Position numbers and translations under genes: made by a program | Shown here: piece after piece, positions 51,335 through 60,741 of the stretch | How positions within the stretch are numbered: position 1 is the first letter of the stretch | Layout: each line of letters begins with the position of its first letter | Notes under the pieces: generated by a model | Told to the model about the DNA's origin: nothing | What the model saw: the letters and a program-made list of their open reading frames with translations, nothing else | Database searches by the model: none | Assembly (NCBI RefSeq): GCF_947260015.1 | Contig: NZ_CAMYOM010000030.1 | Span: 1-64,000, forward strand | DNA length: 64,000 nucleotides | Origin: an uncultured Eudoraea sp. | Lineage (GTDB): Bacteria > Bacteroidota > Bacteroidia > Flavobacteriales > Flavobacteriaceae | Reading direction: 5' to 3'

Positions 51335-52528
51335 ATGCCAGCCATCTCAAGGAAGGGTCAATTAATGCCAGAATCCCCAATCCGGAAATTGGTTCCCTAT
51401 GCGGAAGATGCCAAATTTCGGGGTATTGAAGTAATTCATCTGAATATTGGCCAGCCAGATATAAAAACTCCTAAACAGGCGTTGGATGCGGTCAAAAATA
51501 ACACAATTGAAGTTTTAGCCTACAGTAGAACCGAAGGTTCCGAAATCTATCGTAAAAAATTAAGTAAATATTACGAAAAGCAAAAAATACACGTCGCACA
51601 CAATGACATTTTGGTGACAACCGGGGGATCTGAAGCTCTTTCCTTTGCTATGGGAAGCATTGCTGATGCTCAGGATGAAATTATAATTCCTGAACCTTTT
51701 TATGCCAATTACAACGGTTTTGCAACAGCTATGGGAATAAAAGTAACTCCCGTGCTTTCAAAAATTGAAAACAATTTTGCGCTACCTCCCATTGAGGATT
51801 TCGAAAAGCTCATTACAAATAAGACTAGAGCAATCCTTATATGCAACCCTGGAAATCCTACTGGGTATTTATACAATAAAACCGAAATTCAGAACCTGGC
51901 ATTATTGGTAAAAAAATATAATCTTTTTCTGGTTGCAGATGAGGTCTATAGAGAGTTCACTTACGATGGAAAAGAGCACTATTCCATATTACAGGAAAAC
52001 GGGTTGGAAGAACACGCCATCGTTATAGATTCTGTTTCCAAGAGATATAGTATGTGTGGCGCAAGAATTGGTTGTCTTGTCTCTAAAAACAAGGAGATTA
52101 TAAAAACAGCCCTAAAATTTGCCCAAGCCAGACTTTCACCTCCTACATATGCCCAAATTGCCAGTGAAGCTGCTTTAGAAACACCACAGGAGTACTTTAA
52201 GGAAGTTATAGAAGAATATGTAGAAAGGCGTGATTTGCTTATAACTGAATTGAATAAAATAGACGGTTTAATTGTAGGCAGGCCTCACGGCGCATTTTAC
52301 TGTATAGCGCAATTGCCTATAACAGACGCAGATCATTTTGCACAATGGCTTCTGGAGAAATATGATTTAAACGGTGAGACCGTTATGGTTGCACCAGCTG
52401 CAGGATTCTACGCAACCGAAGGAATGGGTAAGAATCAGATACGAATTGCTTATGTTCTTAAAAAAGAACGTTTAATAAAAGCAGTGCAAATATTAAAAGA
52501 AGCACTTAAAACCTACCGGGCTTTGTGA
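51335..52528 (+). CDS. Pyridoxal phosphate-dependent aminotransferase (class I/II)
   Basis: A 397-residue fold-type I aminotransferase of the aspartate aminotransferase group. EVIHLNIGQPDIKTP is the substrate-side opening, YSRTEGSEIYR and CNPGNPTGYLYN are conserved, and the PLP lysine is K236 in IDSVSKRYSMCGARIG. The amino donor is not certain. Its stop overlaps the GTG of murB, so the two are coupled. Confidence 0.88.
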   Translation: MPAISRKGQLMPESPIRKLVPYAEDAKFRGIEVIHLNIGQPDIKTPKQALDAVKNNTIEVLAYSRTEGSEIYRKKLSKYYEKQKIHVAHNDILVTTGGSEALSFAMGSIADAQDEIIIPEPFYANYNGFATAMGIKVTPVLSKIENNFALPPIEDFEKLITNKTRAILICNPGNPTGYLYNKTEIQNLALLVKKYNLFLVADEVYREFTYDGKEHYSILQENGLEEHAIVIDSVSKRYSMCGARIGCLVSKNKEIIKTALKFAQARLSPPTYAQIASEAALETPQEYFKEVIEEYVERRDLLITELNKIDGLIVGRPHGAFYCIAQLPITDADHFAQWLLEKYDLNGETVMVAPAAGFYATEGMGKNQIRIAYVLKKERLIKAVQILKEALKTYRAL

Positions 52529-53541
52529 AAATACGCCATAATATATCTTTGAAGAAGTATAATACTTTTGGTATTGAAGCCTTTGCAAGTCATTTCGTAG
52601 AAATAACCACAATCCAGAGTCTCAAAGAAGTACTTCAACAAAAGGGTTACCCGAAAAAAATTGTGTTAAGCGGCGGAAGTAACATGCTAATTACCAATGA
52701 TTTAAATGCATTAGTTATGCACATTAACATCAAGGGAATTACCATACTTTCAGAAGATGAAAATCACGTAATCCTGAAGATTATGGCGGGAGAAAACTGG
52801 CATGAATTAGTAATTTGGACCATTAATCACGACTACGGAGGGCTAGAAAATCTATCATTAATTCCCGGAAATGTAGGTACCTCACCAATACAAAATATAG
52901 GCGCATACGGGGTTGAACTCAAGGATTGTTTTGAAAGTTGTGAAGCCATGGATGTTTCTACTCAGCAACTCATCACTTTTACTAAGTCTGACTGCCAGTT
53001 TGGCTATAGAGATTCTATTTTCAAGAATTCAGGGAAGGGTAAATATATTATTACGTCTGTAAATTTAAAACTAAATAAACCGCCCCATAAACTAAATACG
53101 TCTTATGGTGCAATTGAAACAGAATTAAAAGAAAATAAGATTGACAACCCTACAATCAAGGATGTATCCAAGTCTGTAGTTGCAATTCGCCAAAAGAAAC
53201 TCCCAGACCCTGTTAAATTGGGCAACAGTGGAAGTTTCTTTAAAAACCCAGTTATAACAAAAGAGAAGTTTATTACTTTTTTGGAGAATAATCCTGAAGC
53301 GCCTTTTTATCAAATTTCAGAAACTACTTATAAAATACCTGCTGCATGGCTTATTGAACAATGCGGATTTAAAGGAAAAAGATTTGGTGATGCCGGGGTT
53401 CATAAGAATCAGGCCTTAGTCTTGGTGAACTATGGAGGAGCAAGTGGACAGGAGTTACTACTATTAGCAACTAAAATTCAGGATGCCGTATTAACGCGAT
53501 TTGGCATCGAAATTAAGCCTGAAGTAAATATAATTAGCTAA
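52525..53541 (+). CDS. murB: UDP-N-acetylenolpyruvoylglucosamine reductase
   Basis: A 338-residue FAD enzyme making UDP-MurNAc for the wall. NISLKKYNTFGIE opens the FAD domain, SGGSNMLI binds the pyrophosphate, PGNVGTSPIQNIGAYG is the isoalloxazine region, GNSGSFFKNP carries the proton-donating serine and AAWLIEQCGFKGKRFGDAGVH follows. It is the long type I form. The start is GTG at 52525, overlapping the aminotransferase stop by four bases. Confidence 0.95.
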   Translation: MKIRHNISLKKYNTFGIEAFASHFVEITTIQSLKEVLQQKGYPKKIVLSGGSNMLITNDLNALVMHINIKGITILSEDENHVILKIMAGENWHELVIWTINHDYGGLENLSLIPGNVGTSPIQNIGAYGVELKDCFESCEAMDVSTQQLITFTKSDCQFGYRDSIFKNSGKGKYIITSVNLKLNKPPHKLNTSYGAIETELKENKIDNPTIKDVSKSVVAIRQKKLPDPVKLGNSGSFFKNPVITKEKFITFLENNPEAPFYQISETTYKIPAAWLIEQCGFKGKRFGDAGVHKNQALVLVNYGGASGQELLLLATKIQDAVLTRFGIEIKPEVNIIS

Positions 53542-53564
53542 AAAGAACAGAAAAAAGCCATAAA

Positions 53565-53596
53565 ATAACCCCCGAGAAAGAATTCACGGGGGTTAT
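53565..53596. repeat. Perfect 10-bp hairpin after murB
   Basis: ATAACCCCCG (53565-53574) and CGGGGGTTAT (53587-53596). It is strong but lacks a T run on the plus strand; on the minus strand only TTTTAT follows. It may end the murB message in a non-classical way or act as an RNA stabiliser. Confidence 0.5.
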
Positions 53597-53620
53597 ACCA
53601 AACCAAACTAACCAAAAATT

Positions 53621-53647
53621 AAATGTACAATAACCAGTTGCACATTT
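53621..53647. repeat. Imperfect inverted repeat upstream of the ECF sigma gene
   Basis: AAATGTACAA, seven bases, TTGCACATTT: nine of ten positions pair. It lies 128 bases before the sigma factor start and could be an operator or an RNA hairpin; nothing decides between them. Confidence 0.35.
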
Positions 53648-53774
53648 ATCTAATTAAAATTGAGAAAACGCTTTCTTAACAATCAATTTTATAATTTAGC
53701 GTTTACACTATATACGGGGCAGAATAATATTTTGGATGCTTTCTTTCCGAATTATTTGATGTCTTTAATCTAAT

Positions 53775-54338
53775 ATGAGTTCACTACTTGAAAAACATAT
53801 TGTTGAATTGTTGCATGAACGCAATGAGAAGGCTATCTCATTGCTGTATGAACACTATGGCGATACACTTTACGGGGTAGCTTTTAAAGTAGTTAGAGAT
53901 TCTGAACTGGCACAGGACGTATTACAGGAGAGTTTTGTGAAGATCTGGAAAAAATCTGACTCCTATGATTCCTCGAAAGCAAAATTATTTACCTGGCTCT
54001 TCAGGATTACAAGAAACACAGCAATTGACAAGCTACGTAGTGTAAACACCAAATCTGATAAGGAAATCCAAATTGATGTTTCTGACGTATATAATCTAGG
54101 TGTAGACAGTATCAGACCCGAGTTCATGGATGTCAAAGAGAACATGGAGAAGATAGAACATAAATATCATGTGGTGTTGGATGCCTTGTTTTTTCAAGGA
54201 ATGACACAACAAGAGGCCAGCGATGAATTAAATATTCCGTTGGGAACTATCAAATCCAGGTTAAAAATTGGACTAAGAGAACTTAAAAAGATTTATGGAA
54301 ACTCTATGATACTTTTACCCTTATTAATTTTAATGTGA
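53775..54338 (+). CDS. ECF-type RNA polymerase sigma factor
   Basis: A 187-residue sigma-70 family protein. Region 2 is AISLLYEHYGDTLYGVAFKVVRD with AQDVLQESFVKIWKK and LFTWLFRITRNTAIDKLR; region 4 is FFQGMTQQEASDELNIPLGTIKSRLKIGLREL. The C-terminus ends in a short hydrophobic stretch (SMILLPLLILM). The next gene, overlapping by one base, is its anti-sigma partner. The signal is unknown. Confidence 0.92.
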   Translation: MSSLLEKHIVELLHERNEKAISLLYEHYGDTLYGVAFKVVRDSELAQDVLQESFVKIWKKSDSYDSSKAKLFTWLFRITRNTAIDKLRSVNTKSDKEIQIDVSDVYNLGVDSIRPEFMDVKENMEKIEHKYHVVLDALFFQGMTQQEASDELNIPLGTIKSRLKIGLRELKKIYGNSMILLPLLILM

Positions 54339-55096
54339 TGAAAGAAAAAATACGAATATTCTTAGGTACTGATTTACTTGAAAAGTATCTGTTGGGAACG
54401 ACCACTCTTGAAGAATCAATGCAAGTGGAGCGATATATAGCAATGTACCCTGAAGTTAGAAAGACCTATGATGAGTTACAGGCAAATCTTGAAACCTTTG
54501 CAAAATTACATTCCCTTAAAACCCCGGAAGGTCTTAAGGCCAAAATCCTAAATAGAATTAAAGCACAGAATACAGGTAGAAGAAAGTTTCAAAGATATGC
54601 TATTGCTGCAAGTATAACGGCTTTACTTTTTGCTGGCTCATCTTATTTCTTTTGGAATCAAAACCAAAATTTACAAGATGAAAATGTCATCGTAAATAAT
54701 AAGATCAGAAACTTGGAAGAAGATATGAAAGAACAACTGGAAGATGTAAGAAACCAGTTTATAGTTCTAAATAATCCTCAGACTAAAAAGTTTACCGTAA
54801 ATGGGAATAAAAAGGCAAAGGAATTAAAAGCCGTGGCCTATATTAATCCTGTTAAAAAACTTTCATATATTAATGTTAGGAGTTTGCCTAATTTACCTGA
54901 CAACCAATGTTATCAGATGTGGGCTGAAGTTAATGGTGAAATGGTCAATCTGGGGGTAATTAAAAATGTTGATGATAAAGACCGCCTTAGACCCTTACCT
55001 TATGCCGAAAACGCGATTGGTTATATAACTATTGAGCCCCAAGGCGGAAATGACACTCCTACAGTTCAGAATATTGTAGCCAATATTTCCTATTGA
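54338..55096 (+). CDS. Membrane anti-sigma factor (RskA-like)
   Basis: A 252-residue one-span protein. The cytoplasmic N-terminus (LEKYLLGTTTLEESMQVERY and MYPEVRKTYDEL) is the sigma-binding helix region without the CHCC zinc motif; the span is YAIAASITALLFAGSSYFF; a coiled coil (LQDENVIVNNKIRNLEEDMKEQ) and a C-terminal RskA-type domain (VRSLPNLPDNQCYQMWAEVNG) are outside. I use ATG 54338, overlapping the sigma stop by one base; a GTG three bases earlier is possible. Confidence 0.88.
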   Translation: MKEKIRIFLGTDLLEKYLLGTTTLEESMQVERYIAMYPEVRKTYDELQANLETFAKLHSLKTPEGLKAKILNRIKAQNTGRRKFQRYAIAASITALLFAGSSYFFWNQNQNLQDENVIVNNKIRNLEEDMKEQLEDVRNQFIVLNNPQTKKFTVNGNKKAKELKAVAYINPVKKLSYINVRSLPNLPDNQCYQMWAEVNGEMVNLGVIKNVDDKDRLRPLPYAENAIGYITIEPQGGNDTPTVQNIVANISY

Positions 55097-55121
55097 GAAA
55101 CAAATGATTTGTAGATTATAC

Positions 55122-55147
55122 AGCCCCTTTTAGGGGCTTTATTTTTG
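55122..55147 (+). terminator. Terminator after the sigma/anti-sigma pair
   Basis: AGCCCC-TTTTA-GGGGCT followed by TTATTTTT, 26 bases after the anti-sigma stop. Confidence 0.85.
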
Positions 55148-55155
55148 TATCTTTG
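55148..55155 (+). promoter_or_regulatory. -7 box directly behind the terminator
   Basis: TATCTTTG, 14 bases before the ATG of the next gene. It abuts the T run of the preceding terminator; no -33 motif is visible since that position falls in the hairpin. Confidence 0.4.
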
Positions 55156-55169
55156 TGAAAATTCTCTTT

Positions 55170-55379
55170 ATGAAGTTAATTTTACTTACTATAGGTCTTC
55201 TTGCGCTGGCATTCGCTGGCATTGCAATTAAAATATGGTCTAAAAAAGATGGTAGGTTTGCCGGCACTTGCGCCAGTCAAAATCCTTATCTTAATAGCGG
55301 TGGAGAGGCCTGCGGTTTTTGTGGTAAACTTCCCAGCGAGCAGGAATGCGGAAAAGAGGCTTCTGCAAAATCACAATAA
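55170..55379 (+). CDS. Small cysteine-containing membrane or secreted protein
   Basis: A 69-residue protein with a single N-terminal hydrophobic segment (LILLTIGLLALAFAGIAIKIW) and a C-terminal part holding five cysteines in TCASQNPY, EACGFCGKL and EQECGK. Four closely spaced cysteines may bind a metal or form disulfides. Similar small proteins are widespread in Flavobacteriaceae without known function. ATG 55170 is chosen; a GTG at 55155 lies in the promoter. Confidence 0.72.
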   Translation: MKLILLTIGLLALAFAGIAIKIWSKKDGRFAGTCASQNPYLNSGGEACGFCGKLPSEQECGKEASAKSQ

Positions 55380-55416
55380 CATTAAAATTACTTTTAGATT
55401 TATTAAAGAGCAGGGT

Positions 55417-55983
55417 TTGGATAAAACTGGCGAAATACTCAAGAGTACAATAGAACGGGCTAAAGCGGGTTCTCAGATTGCTTTTAGTAGTTTACTTGAC
55501 ATATTCTGGAATGATGTATATGGTTTTCAATTAATTCGGACTAAAAATGAAAATGATGCCGAGGATATAACAATACAAACCTTTTCCAGGGCTTTCGACA
55601 AATTAGATTCTTATGACTCCGCTTATGAGTTTAAAACATGGCTAATTACTATTTCAAAAAATTTACATGTAGACCTTATAAGAAAAAGAAAAAGGAATGT
55701 TCTTAATAGCACTGATAGTGGTAATAACGAGGCCATAAAAAAGGTTCTTGACGATGCCCCAACTGCCGAGGATCAACTAATCACCGATCAGAATCTCGCA
55801 AAGCTTCTTCAAAATATTAAACAATTAAAGCCGCATTATCAAAAAGTTATTAATCTTAGGTATTTTAATGAACTATCCTATACAGAAATTGCCGAAGAAT
55901 TAGGAGAACCAGTGAATAATGTTAAAGTAAAATTGCTCCGGGCAAAAAAATTATTAGCAGAAATCATCAAAAGCAAACGATAG
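55417..55983 (+). CDS. RNA polymerase sigma factor, second sigma-70 family gene
   Basis: A protein of about 188 residues with region 2 (IFWNDVYGFQLIRTKNENDA, EDITIQTFSRAFDKLD, FKTWLITISKNLHVDLIRKR) and region 4 (LRYFNELSYTEIAEELGEPVNNVKVKLLRAKKLL). No ATG opens the frame: the reading is clear from about 55381 but the first standard codon after the previous gene is TTG 55417. Recognisable sequence in front (RFIKEQG) suggests the true start may be a rare codon upstream. No anti-sigma gene follows. Confidence 0.82.
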   Translation: MDKTGEILKSTIERAKAGSQIAFSSLLDIFWNDVYGFQLIRTKNENDAEDITIQTFSRAFDKLDSYDSAYEFKTWLITISKNLHVDLIRKRKRNVLNSTDSGNNEAIKKVLDDAPTAEDQLITDQNLAKLLQNIKQLKPHYQKVINLRYFNELSYTEIAEELGEPVNNVKVKLLRAKKLLAEIIKSKR

Positions 55984-56054
55984 TTTTTTGCAAGTTAAGT
56001 TTTTGTTTAAAAGCTGAACCCTTTTCCGATAGCTTTTGTTTTTCTATTTGGTCG

Positions 56055-56062
56055 TATATTTG
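56055..56062 (+). promoter_or_regulatory. -7 box of lipA
   Basis: TATATTTG, 14 bases before the lipA start codon. TTTG at 56035-56038 is 16 bases upstream, somewhat short of the usual spacing. Confidence 0.45.
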
Positions 56063-56076
56063 TTTAAAAATTTTAC

Positions 56077-56952
56077 ATGAGCATTGAAACTATTTCCCAT
56101 GTGCTACCGCCTAAAGGCAAACCAAAATGGTTAAGAGTTAAATTGCCAACTGGGAAAAAATATACCCAGCTAAGAAGTCTGGTTGATAAATATGATTTGC
56201 ATACCATATGTACTTCAGGAAGCTGCCCGAATATGGGGGAATGTTGGGGAGAAGGCACAGCTACTTTTATGATTTTAGGCAATATCTGTACGAGGTCCTG
56301 TGGGTTTTGCGGTGTGAAAACTGGCCGGCCGGAGAATGTGGATTGGGAAGAACCCGAAAAAGTAGCACGTTCCATTAAAATTATGGGTATTAAACATGCT
56401 GTAATTACTTCTGTAGACAGGGATGATCTTAAAGATATGGGCTCTATTATATGGTCCGAAACTGTAAAAGCTATTAGAAGAATGAATCCGAATACTACTT
56501 TGGAGACCCTTATTCCTGACTTTCAAGGGCTTGGAATTCATTTAGATCGTATTGTAGACGTTGCTCCCGAAGTTGTTTCTCACAATATGGAAACTGTAAA
56601 AAGGCTTACACGGGAAGTTAGGATACAGGCAAAATATGAGCGTAGCCTTAATGTTCTGCATTACCTGAAAGAGCAGGGTGTTAAAAGAACCAAGTCTGGA
56701 ATTATGTTGGGTCTGGGAGAACTTGAATCTGAAGTTATTGAGACCATGGAAGACCTTAGAAATGCCAAGGTTGATGTAGTTACTATTGGACAGTACCTTC
56801 AACCTTCTAAAAGGCACTTGCCTGTGAAAGAATTTATTCCACCCGAACAATTTGCTAAGTACGAGGAATTAGGGCTTAACATGGGATTCAGACATGTTGA
56901 AAGTGGAGCTTTGGTTAGGTCTTCTTACAAAGCACATAAACATATTCATTAA
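56077..56952 (+). CDS. lipA: Lipoyl synthase
   Basis: A 291-residue radical SAM enzyme that inserts sulfur into octanoyl groups on lipoyl domains. Both iron-sulfur sites are complete: the auxiliary cluster C45-x4-C50-x5-C56 in [12 protein letters not shown] and the radical SAM cluster C71-x3-C75-x2-C78 in CTRSCGFC. The closing serine region is [14 protein letters not shown]. It is monocistronic by appearance. Confidence 0.97.
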   Translation: MSIETISHVLPPKGKPKWLRVKLPTGKKYTQLRSLVDKYDLHTICTSGSCPNMGECWGEGTATFMILGNICTRSCGFCGVKTGRPENVDWEEPEKVARSIKIMGIKHAVITSVDRDDLKDMGSIIWSETVKAIRRMNPNTTLETLIPDFQGLGIHLDRIVDVAPEVVSHNMETVKRLTREVRIQAKYERSLNVLHYLKEQGVKRTKSGIMLGLGELESEVIETMEDLRNAKVDVVTIGQYLQPSKRHLPVKEFIPPEQFAKYEELGLNMGFRHVESGALVRSSYKAHKHIH

Positions 56953-57314
56953 AAAGTCTATAAACTTTCTGTATTCCAAAGATTTCCTTTAGGAAAATAT
57001 TGGTTTTAGTACCAATATCGGACCAAAAACTGTGGGCTGAACGATGCTATTTTAGGTTAATAAAGCAGTGATTATTCATGAAATAAATGATACTTTTAAT
57101 AGATTTTCCAAAAATGAACTAAAATACAGTCTTTTTTATAGGCAAGAACCTATAGTTTCTGTTGAAATAAACAATAGTTGCTTATCCTAGACGTTTGATT
57201 CAAAGGTGAGGTTTGTTAAACATTTATTATAACATTCTATATATTAAAAAGTAACTAGTGTACAGTATAAGAATTATGTGTTTTTATTAACTTCTTTGCT
57301 AAATAAAAAGTCAT
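56953..57314. other. Intergenic stretch without a recognised gene
   Basis: 362 bases between lipA and the hybrid kinase. The only structure I see is an 8-bp hairpin ATATTGGT-TTTAGT-ACCAATAT (56997-57018), without a T run. No ORF above about ten codons starts with ATG, and no convincing promoter pair is visible in front of the kinase gene. Confidence 0.6.
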
Positions 57315-59537
57315 TTGAGATTATTTTTACAACATATAATAATATCCAAGGCATTTTTCTTATTCATATTCATGTCTTACTTTCCTGTTGTCCTGTCCCA
57401 AGAGCGAACAAATCAGGTAAATGCCTTAGAAACTTTTTTTAATGAAACCAGGACTTATAAAAACCAGAACAAAATAAATCTTGCACTGGAATCCCTGGAT
57501 AAAGCTGCTGCCTTGGCCGAAGAGACAGAAAATGAAAAGGCCCTTGTGGGTTGTTATCACAAGTTTGCGTTGCTTTATATGGAACTGGATAAAAGAGAAA
57601 CCACCCTTTTTTATTGGGATCGTGCGGCAGTACTGCTGAATGAACTGGAGTATCCATATGGCCATGCAGTTCATAAATACATAGAATCTATTCTACTCTA
57701 TGACAGCGGTAATAACTTTCAGGCCATTTTCATGCTAAATGAATCTAAGCAACTTAGTAATGACCGTAATCTTCTCAACAACTTATTACTATTAGAGGCC
57801 AATATATTCCTCACCATAGAAAAATTTGATAGTGCAGCATTAAATTTTAATTCCCTTGTGGTAAATAATGATGTATTTGAAAAAGAATCCCTAATGGCAA
57901 AGTCACACCTGGGATTAGCAAAATTATATTTTAAAACTGAAGATTATGATGAAAGTATTAAAAATGGGGTTAGTGCTTTAGAAATCGCTGAGGCAAATAA
58001 CTTCTCCAAAGAAGAATTTGAAGCTAATGAAATATTGGGGCAGGCTTATGAAAAAAGAGAAAAATACAATCTTTCTCTTGTTCATAACAGGAATCTTTTA
58101 AAACTAAAAGATTCTGTTTTCACCATAGAAAAAATTAAGGCCGAAGCCAAAACAGCCGATAGGATTCAATATGAATTTATGACGGAAGAAATTAAGCGTC
58201 AGGATACTAAAATAGAGGAGTTAAATGAATCCCGGAACAGATCGGAAATTACTGCTATTCTAACCTCTGCTTTTTTAACTATTATTTCTTTATTAGCAGT
58301 ATCACTATTCAGGAATAATCAGATTAAGTTAAAGACCAATGATCTTCTGCAAACTAAAAACAAGGAGCTGCAAACTGCCAGAGATGCAGCAGTACAGGCT
58401 ATGGAAGCCAAAACTAACTTTCTATCTACTGTAAGTCATGAATTGAGAACACCGCTGTATGCCGTTACTGGTTTGGCTCACCTCTTATTGGAAGAGAATC
58501 CAAGCGATAATCAAAAAGAACATCTAAAGTCCTTAAAGTTTTCGGGGGATTATTTGCTGAATTTTATAAATGACATACTTCAAATAAATAAAATAGATGC
58601 CGACAAACTGGAGGCCTCTAATATGGAATTTAACTTAAAGAAAGTGCTTGCAGATGTAATAAGTTCTTTACAGCAAAGTGCTAAAGAAAATAAAACAAAA
58701 ATTATTTTAGACTACGACGAGGAAATTCCTAAAAATTTAATGAGCGACCCTCTTAAATTATCCCAGATATTTATGAATCTGGTTGGTAATGCTTTAAAGT
58801 TTACCAAAAATGGAGAAGTACATGTAATAGCCAAACTCCTGAAAAAGGAAGAGGAAGAAGTCACTATATATTTTGAAGTCAAGGATAATGGAATAGGAAT
58901 TTCAATTGAACAACAACAACATATCTTCGATAGTTTTGAGCAAGGCTCAATTCAAATTAACAGGGAATATGGCGGTACTGGCCTTGGTCTTACTATTGTG
59001 AAGAGCCTGTTAGGTCTATTTGACAGTAAAATACAGCTTAAAAGTACCATGGGCAAGGGTACTTCATTTTTCTTCGAATTAGACCTTAAAAGTAAAGATA
59101 GTGTACTAGATGACATTCCTTTTGAGATAGTCCAAAAAGACTATGATTTAAATGGCCTTCACCTACTTGTTGTTGAAGACAATAAGATAAATCAGGTAAT
59201 AACCAAAAAAATGTTGAATAAAAGAGGTATTAGCTGTGAAATTGCCGGAAACGGTAACACGGCAGTAGAAATGGCCAACACAAGTCAATATGATGGCATA
59301 CTGATGGACATACATATGCCGGGAATAAGTGGGGTTGAAGCTACAATTCAGATTAGAAAATTTGATTCTGACATACCAATTATTGCGCTTACCGCAATAT
59401 CCTTAGATGACAGTTTAGAAAGTTTCTATGCAGCAGGTTGTAATGACGTCGTTACCAAACCTTTTAAACCAGAAGTGTTTTATCAAAAAATTGGTGAAAA
59501 CATCCTTGAACATAAATTAAAGAAATCGGTATCCTAA
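57315..59537 (+). CDS. TPR-containing hybrid histidine kinase/response regulator
   Basis: A 740-residue sensor. A signal peptide-like start (SKAFFLFIFMSYFPVVLSQ) leads to a periplasmic region with TPR-like repeats (about 30-300), a membrane span (EITAILTSAFLTIISLLAVSLF, near 308-332), HisKA with H375 in STVSHELRTPLYA, a HATPase domain (NLVGNALKFTKNG, VKDNGIGIS, GGTGLGLTIVKSLLG) and a receiver with D665 in ILMDIHMPGISG. There is no DNA-binding output. The start is TTG 57315. The last 21 bases overlap the converging lpxK gene. Confidence 0.87.
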   Translation: MRLFLQHIIISKAFFLFIFMSYFPVVLSQERTNQVNALETFFNETRTYKNQNKINLALESLDKAAALAEETENEKALVGCYHKFALLYMELDKRETTLFYWDRAAVLLNELEYPYGHAVHKYIESILLYDSGNNFQAIFMLNESKQLSNDRNLLNNLLLLEANIFLTIEKFDSAALNFNSLVVNNDVFEKESLMAKSHLGLAKLYFKTEDYDESIKNGVSALEIAEANNFSKEEFEANEILGQAYEKREKYNLSLVHNRNLLKLKDSVFTIEKIKAEAKTADRIQYEFMTEEIKRQDTKIEELNESRNRSEITAILTSAFLTIISLLAVSLFRNNQIKLKTNDLLQTKNKELQTARDAAVQAMEAKTNFLSTVSHELRTPLYAVTGLAHLLLEENPSDNQKEHLKSLKFSGDYLLNFINDILQINKIDADKLEASNMEFNLKKVLADVISSLQQSAKENKTKIILDYDEEIPKNLMSDPLKLSQIFMNLVGNALKFTKNGEVHVIAKLLKKEEEEVTIYFEVKDNGIGISIEQQQHIFDSFEQGSIQINREYGGTGLGLTIVKSLLGLFDSKIQLKSTMGKGTSFFFELDLKSKDSVLDDIPFEIVQKDYDLNGLHLLVVEDNKINQVITKKMLNKRGISCEIAGNGNTAVEMANTSQYDGILMDIHMPGISGVEATIQIRKFDSDIPIIALTAISLDDSLESFYAAGCNDVVTKPFKPEVFYQKIGENILEHKLKKSVS

Positions 59538-60524
59538 TTTTTCAAGGCTTTTTGTTATAACTACATCTCCTTTGTTCAAAAATCGATGCCTGACAGATAT
59601 ATAGTAAAGATTATCTACTCTATCCTTCAACCGCATATAGTCCTTCTCCGTTGTCAGTATTAGAGGTTTGGAATTAAAAAAATCAATCTCTTTCCCGGAA
59701 AAATAATGATGATCCCTATACTCACGATGATCAAAAGTAATGCCTGCACTTCTTAGAAAATCAATCAAAGGTTTGGGATTAGCAATTCCTGTTACTAAAG
59801 TGACTTCTTTATCTAGTAAAGCATCGAGGGATATTTTTTCTTTTTCCCCTTTTAAATCATTGTCATATTCTAAATTGCAGAATAACACTTTTTGATCTTT
59901 TCCAGGATTCAGCACCCTTGTGATTTTCAATTGACTTTCATCATCCAGCTCCGGGGGGCATTTTGTTACAACTATTAGATCTGCTCGTTTAGATGAATTT
60001 TTATTGTCTCTTAAATTTCCAGTGGGTAAATACCAGTCATTTGTGTATAATTTTCCGTAGGATGTCAATAAGATTGAAAATAATGGCCTGACTTTTCTAT
60101 GTTGGAATGCGTCATCCAAAAGTATAAGATTTGGATGCTTCAAGGTTTCAAGTAGTTTAATACCTCTGATTCTATCTGCATCTACCGCTACTGAAACCTT
60201 TGGAAACTTAGAATATATCTGTAAGGGCTCGTCTCCAATTTCTTCAGCCGTACTTGTTATTTGGGCCAAAACAAACCCCCTGGTTTTCCTTTTGTATCCC
60301 CTGCTCAAAACTGCAAGCTTTGAATCTGCCGATAAATGACTCAAAAGCCATTCTATCATTGGTGTCTTTCCAGTCCCCCCGGTACTTAAGTTTCCCACGC
60401 TAACAATTGGGGTTTTAAATTCTTTAGATTGTAAAATACCTGAATCATATAAAACATTCCTAATATATAAAGCGAGGGCATAGATCAAAGAAAATGGGAA
60501 GGCTAGAATTCTTAGCAGTTGCAT
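59517..60524 (-). CDS. lpxK: Tetraacyldisaccharide 4'-kinase
   Basis: A 335-residue membrane-associated kinase that phosphorylates the lipid A disaccharide. The N-terminal helix (LLRILAFPFSLIYALALYIRN) contacts the membrane, the P-loop is VGNLSTGGTGKTPMIEWL, and SRGYKRKTRGF and LILLDDAFQHRKV are conserved. Start is ATG 60524. Its presence fits a Gram-negative outer membrane. Confidence 0.93.
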   Translation of the reverse strand: MQLLRILAFPFSLIYALALYIRNVLYDSGILQSKEFKTPIVSVGNLSTGGTGKTPMIEWLLSHLSADSKLAVLSRGYKRKTRGFVLAQITSTAEEIGDEPLQIYSKFPKVSVAVDADRIRGIKLLETLKHPNLILLDDAFQHRKVRPLFSILLTSYGKLYTNDWYLPTGNLRDNKNSSKRADLIVVTKCPPELDDESQLKITRVLNPGKDQKVLFCNLEYDNDLKGEKEKISLDALLDKEVTLVTGIANPKPLIDFLRSAGITFDHREYRDHHYFSGKEIDFFNSKPLILTTEKDYMRLKDRVDNLYYISVRHRFLNKGDVVITKSLEKLGYRFL

Positions 60525-60741
60525 AGGAACGAAAATATAATATTTTATCTTTGATGCAGGCAATAAACTTTAAAACATACTATTAAATTATGCCCAATTG
60601 TATTAATTTTAAATTGTTTAAGATTAATGCTGAACATGATTAAATTCCATTTACCTGAAGATTACCTTAAATTATTTTTAGGCTTTAACGTGCATACTAT
60701 TAATAGGCAGGGCTTATTTTAATAGCCATAAATTTTGAAAT

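Noticed and set aside
56997-57018. 8-bp hairpin after lipA as terminator
   Set aside because: No T run on either side, so it was noted only as a structure in the gap.
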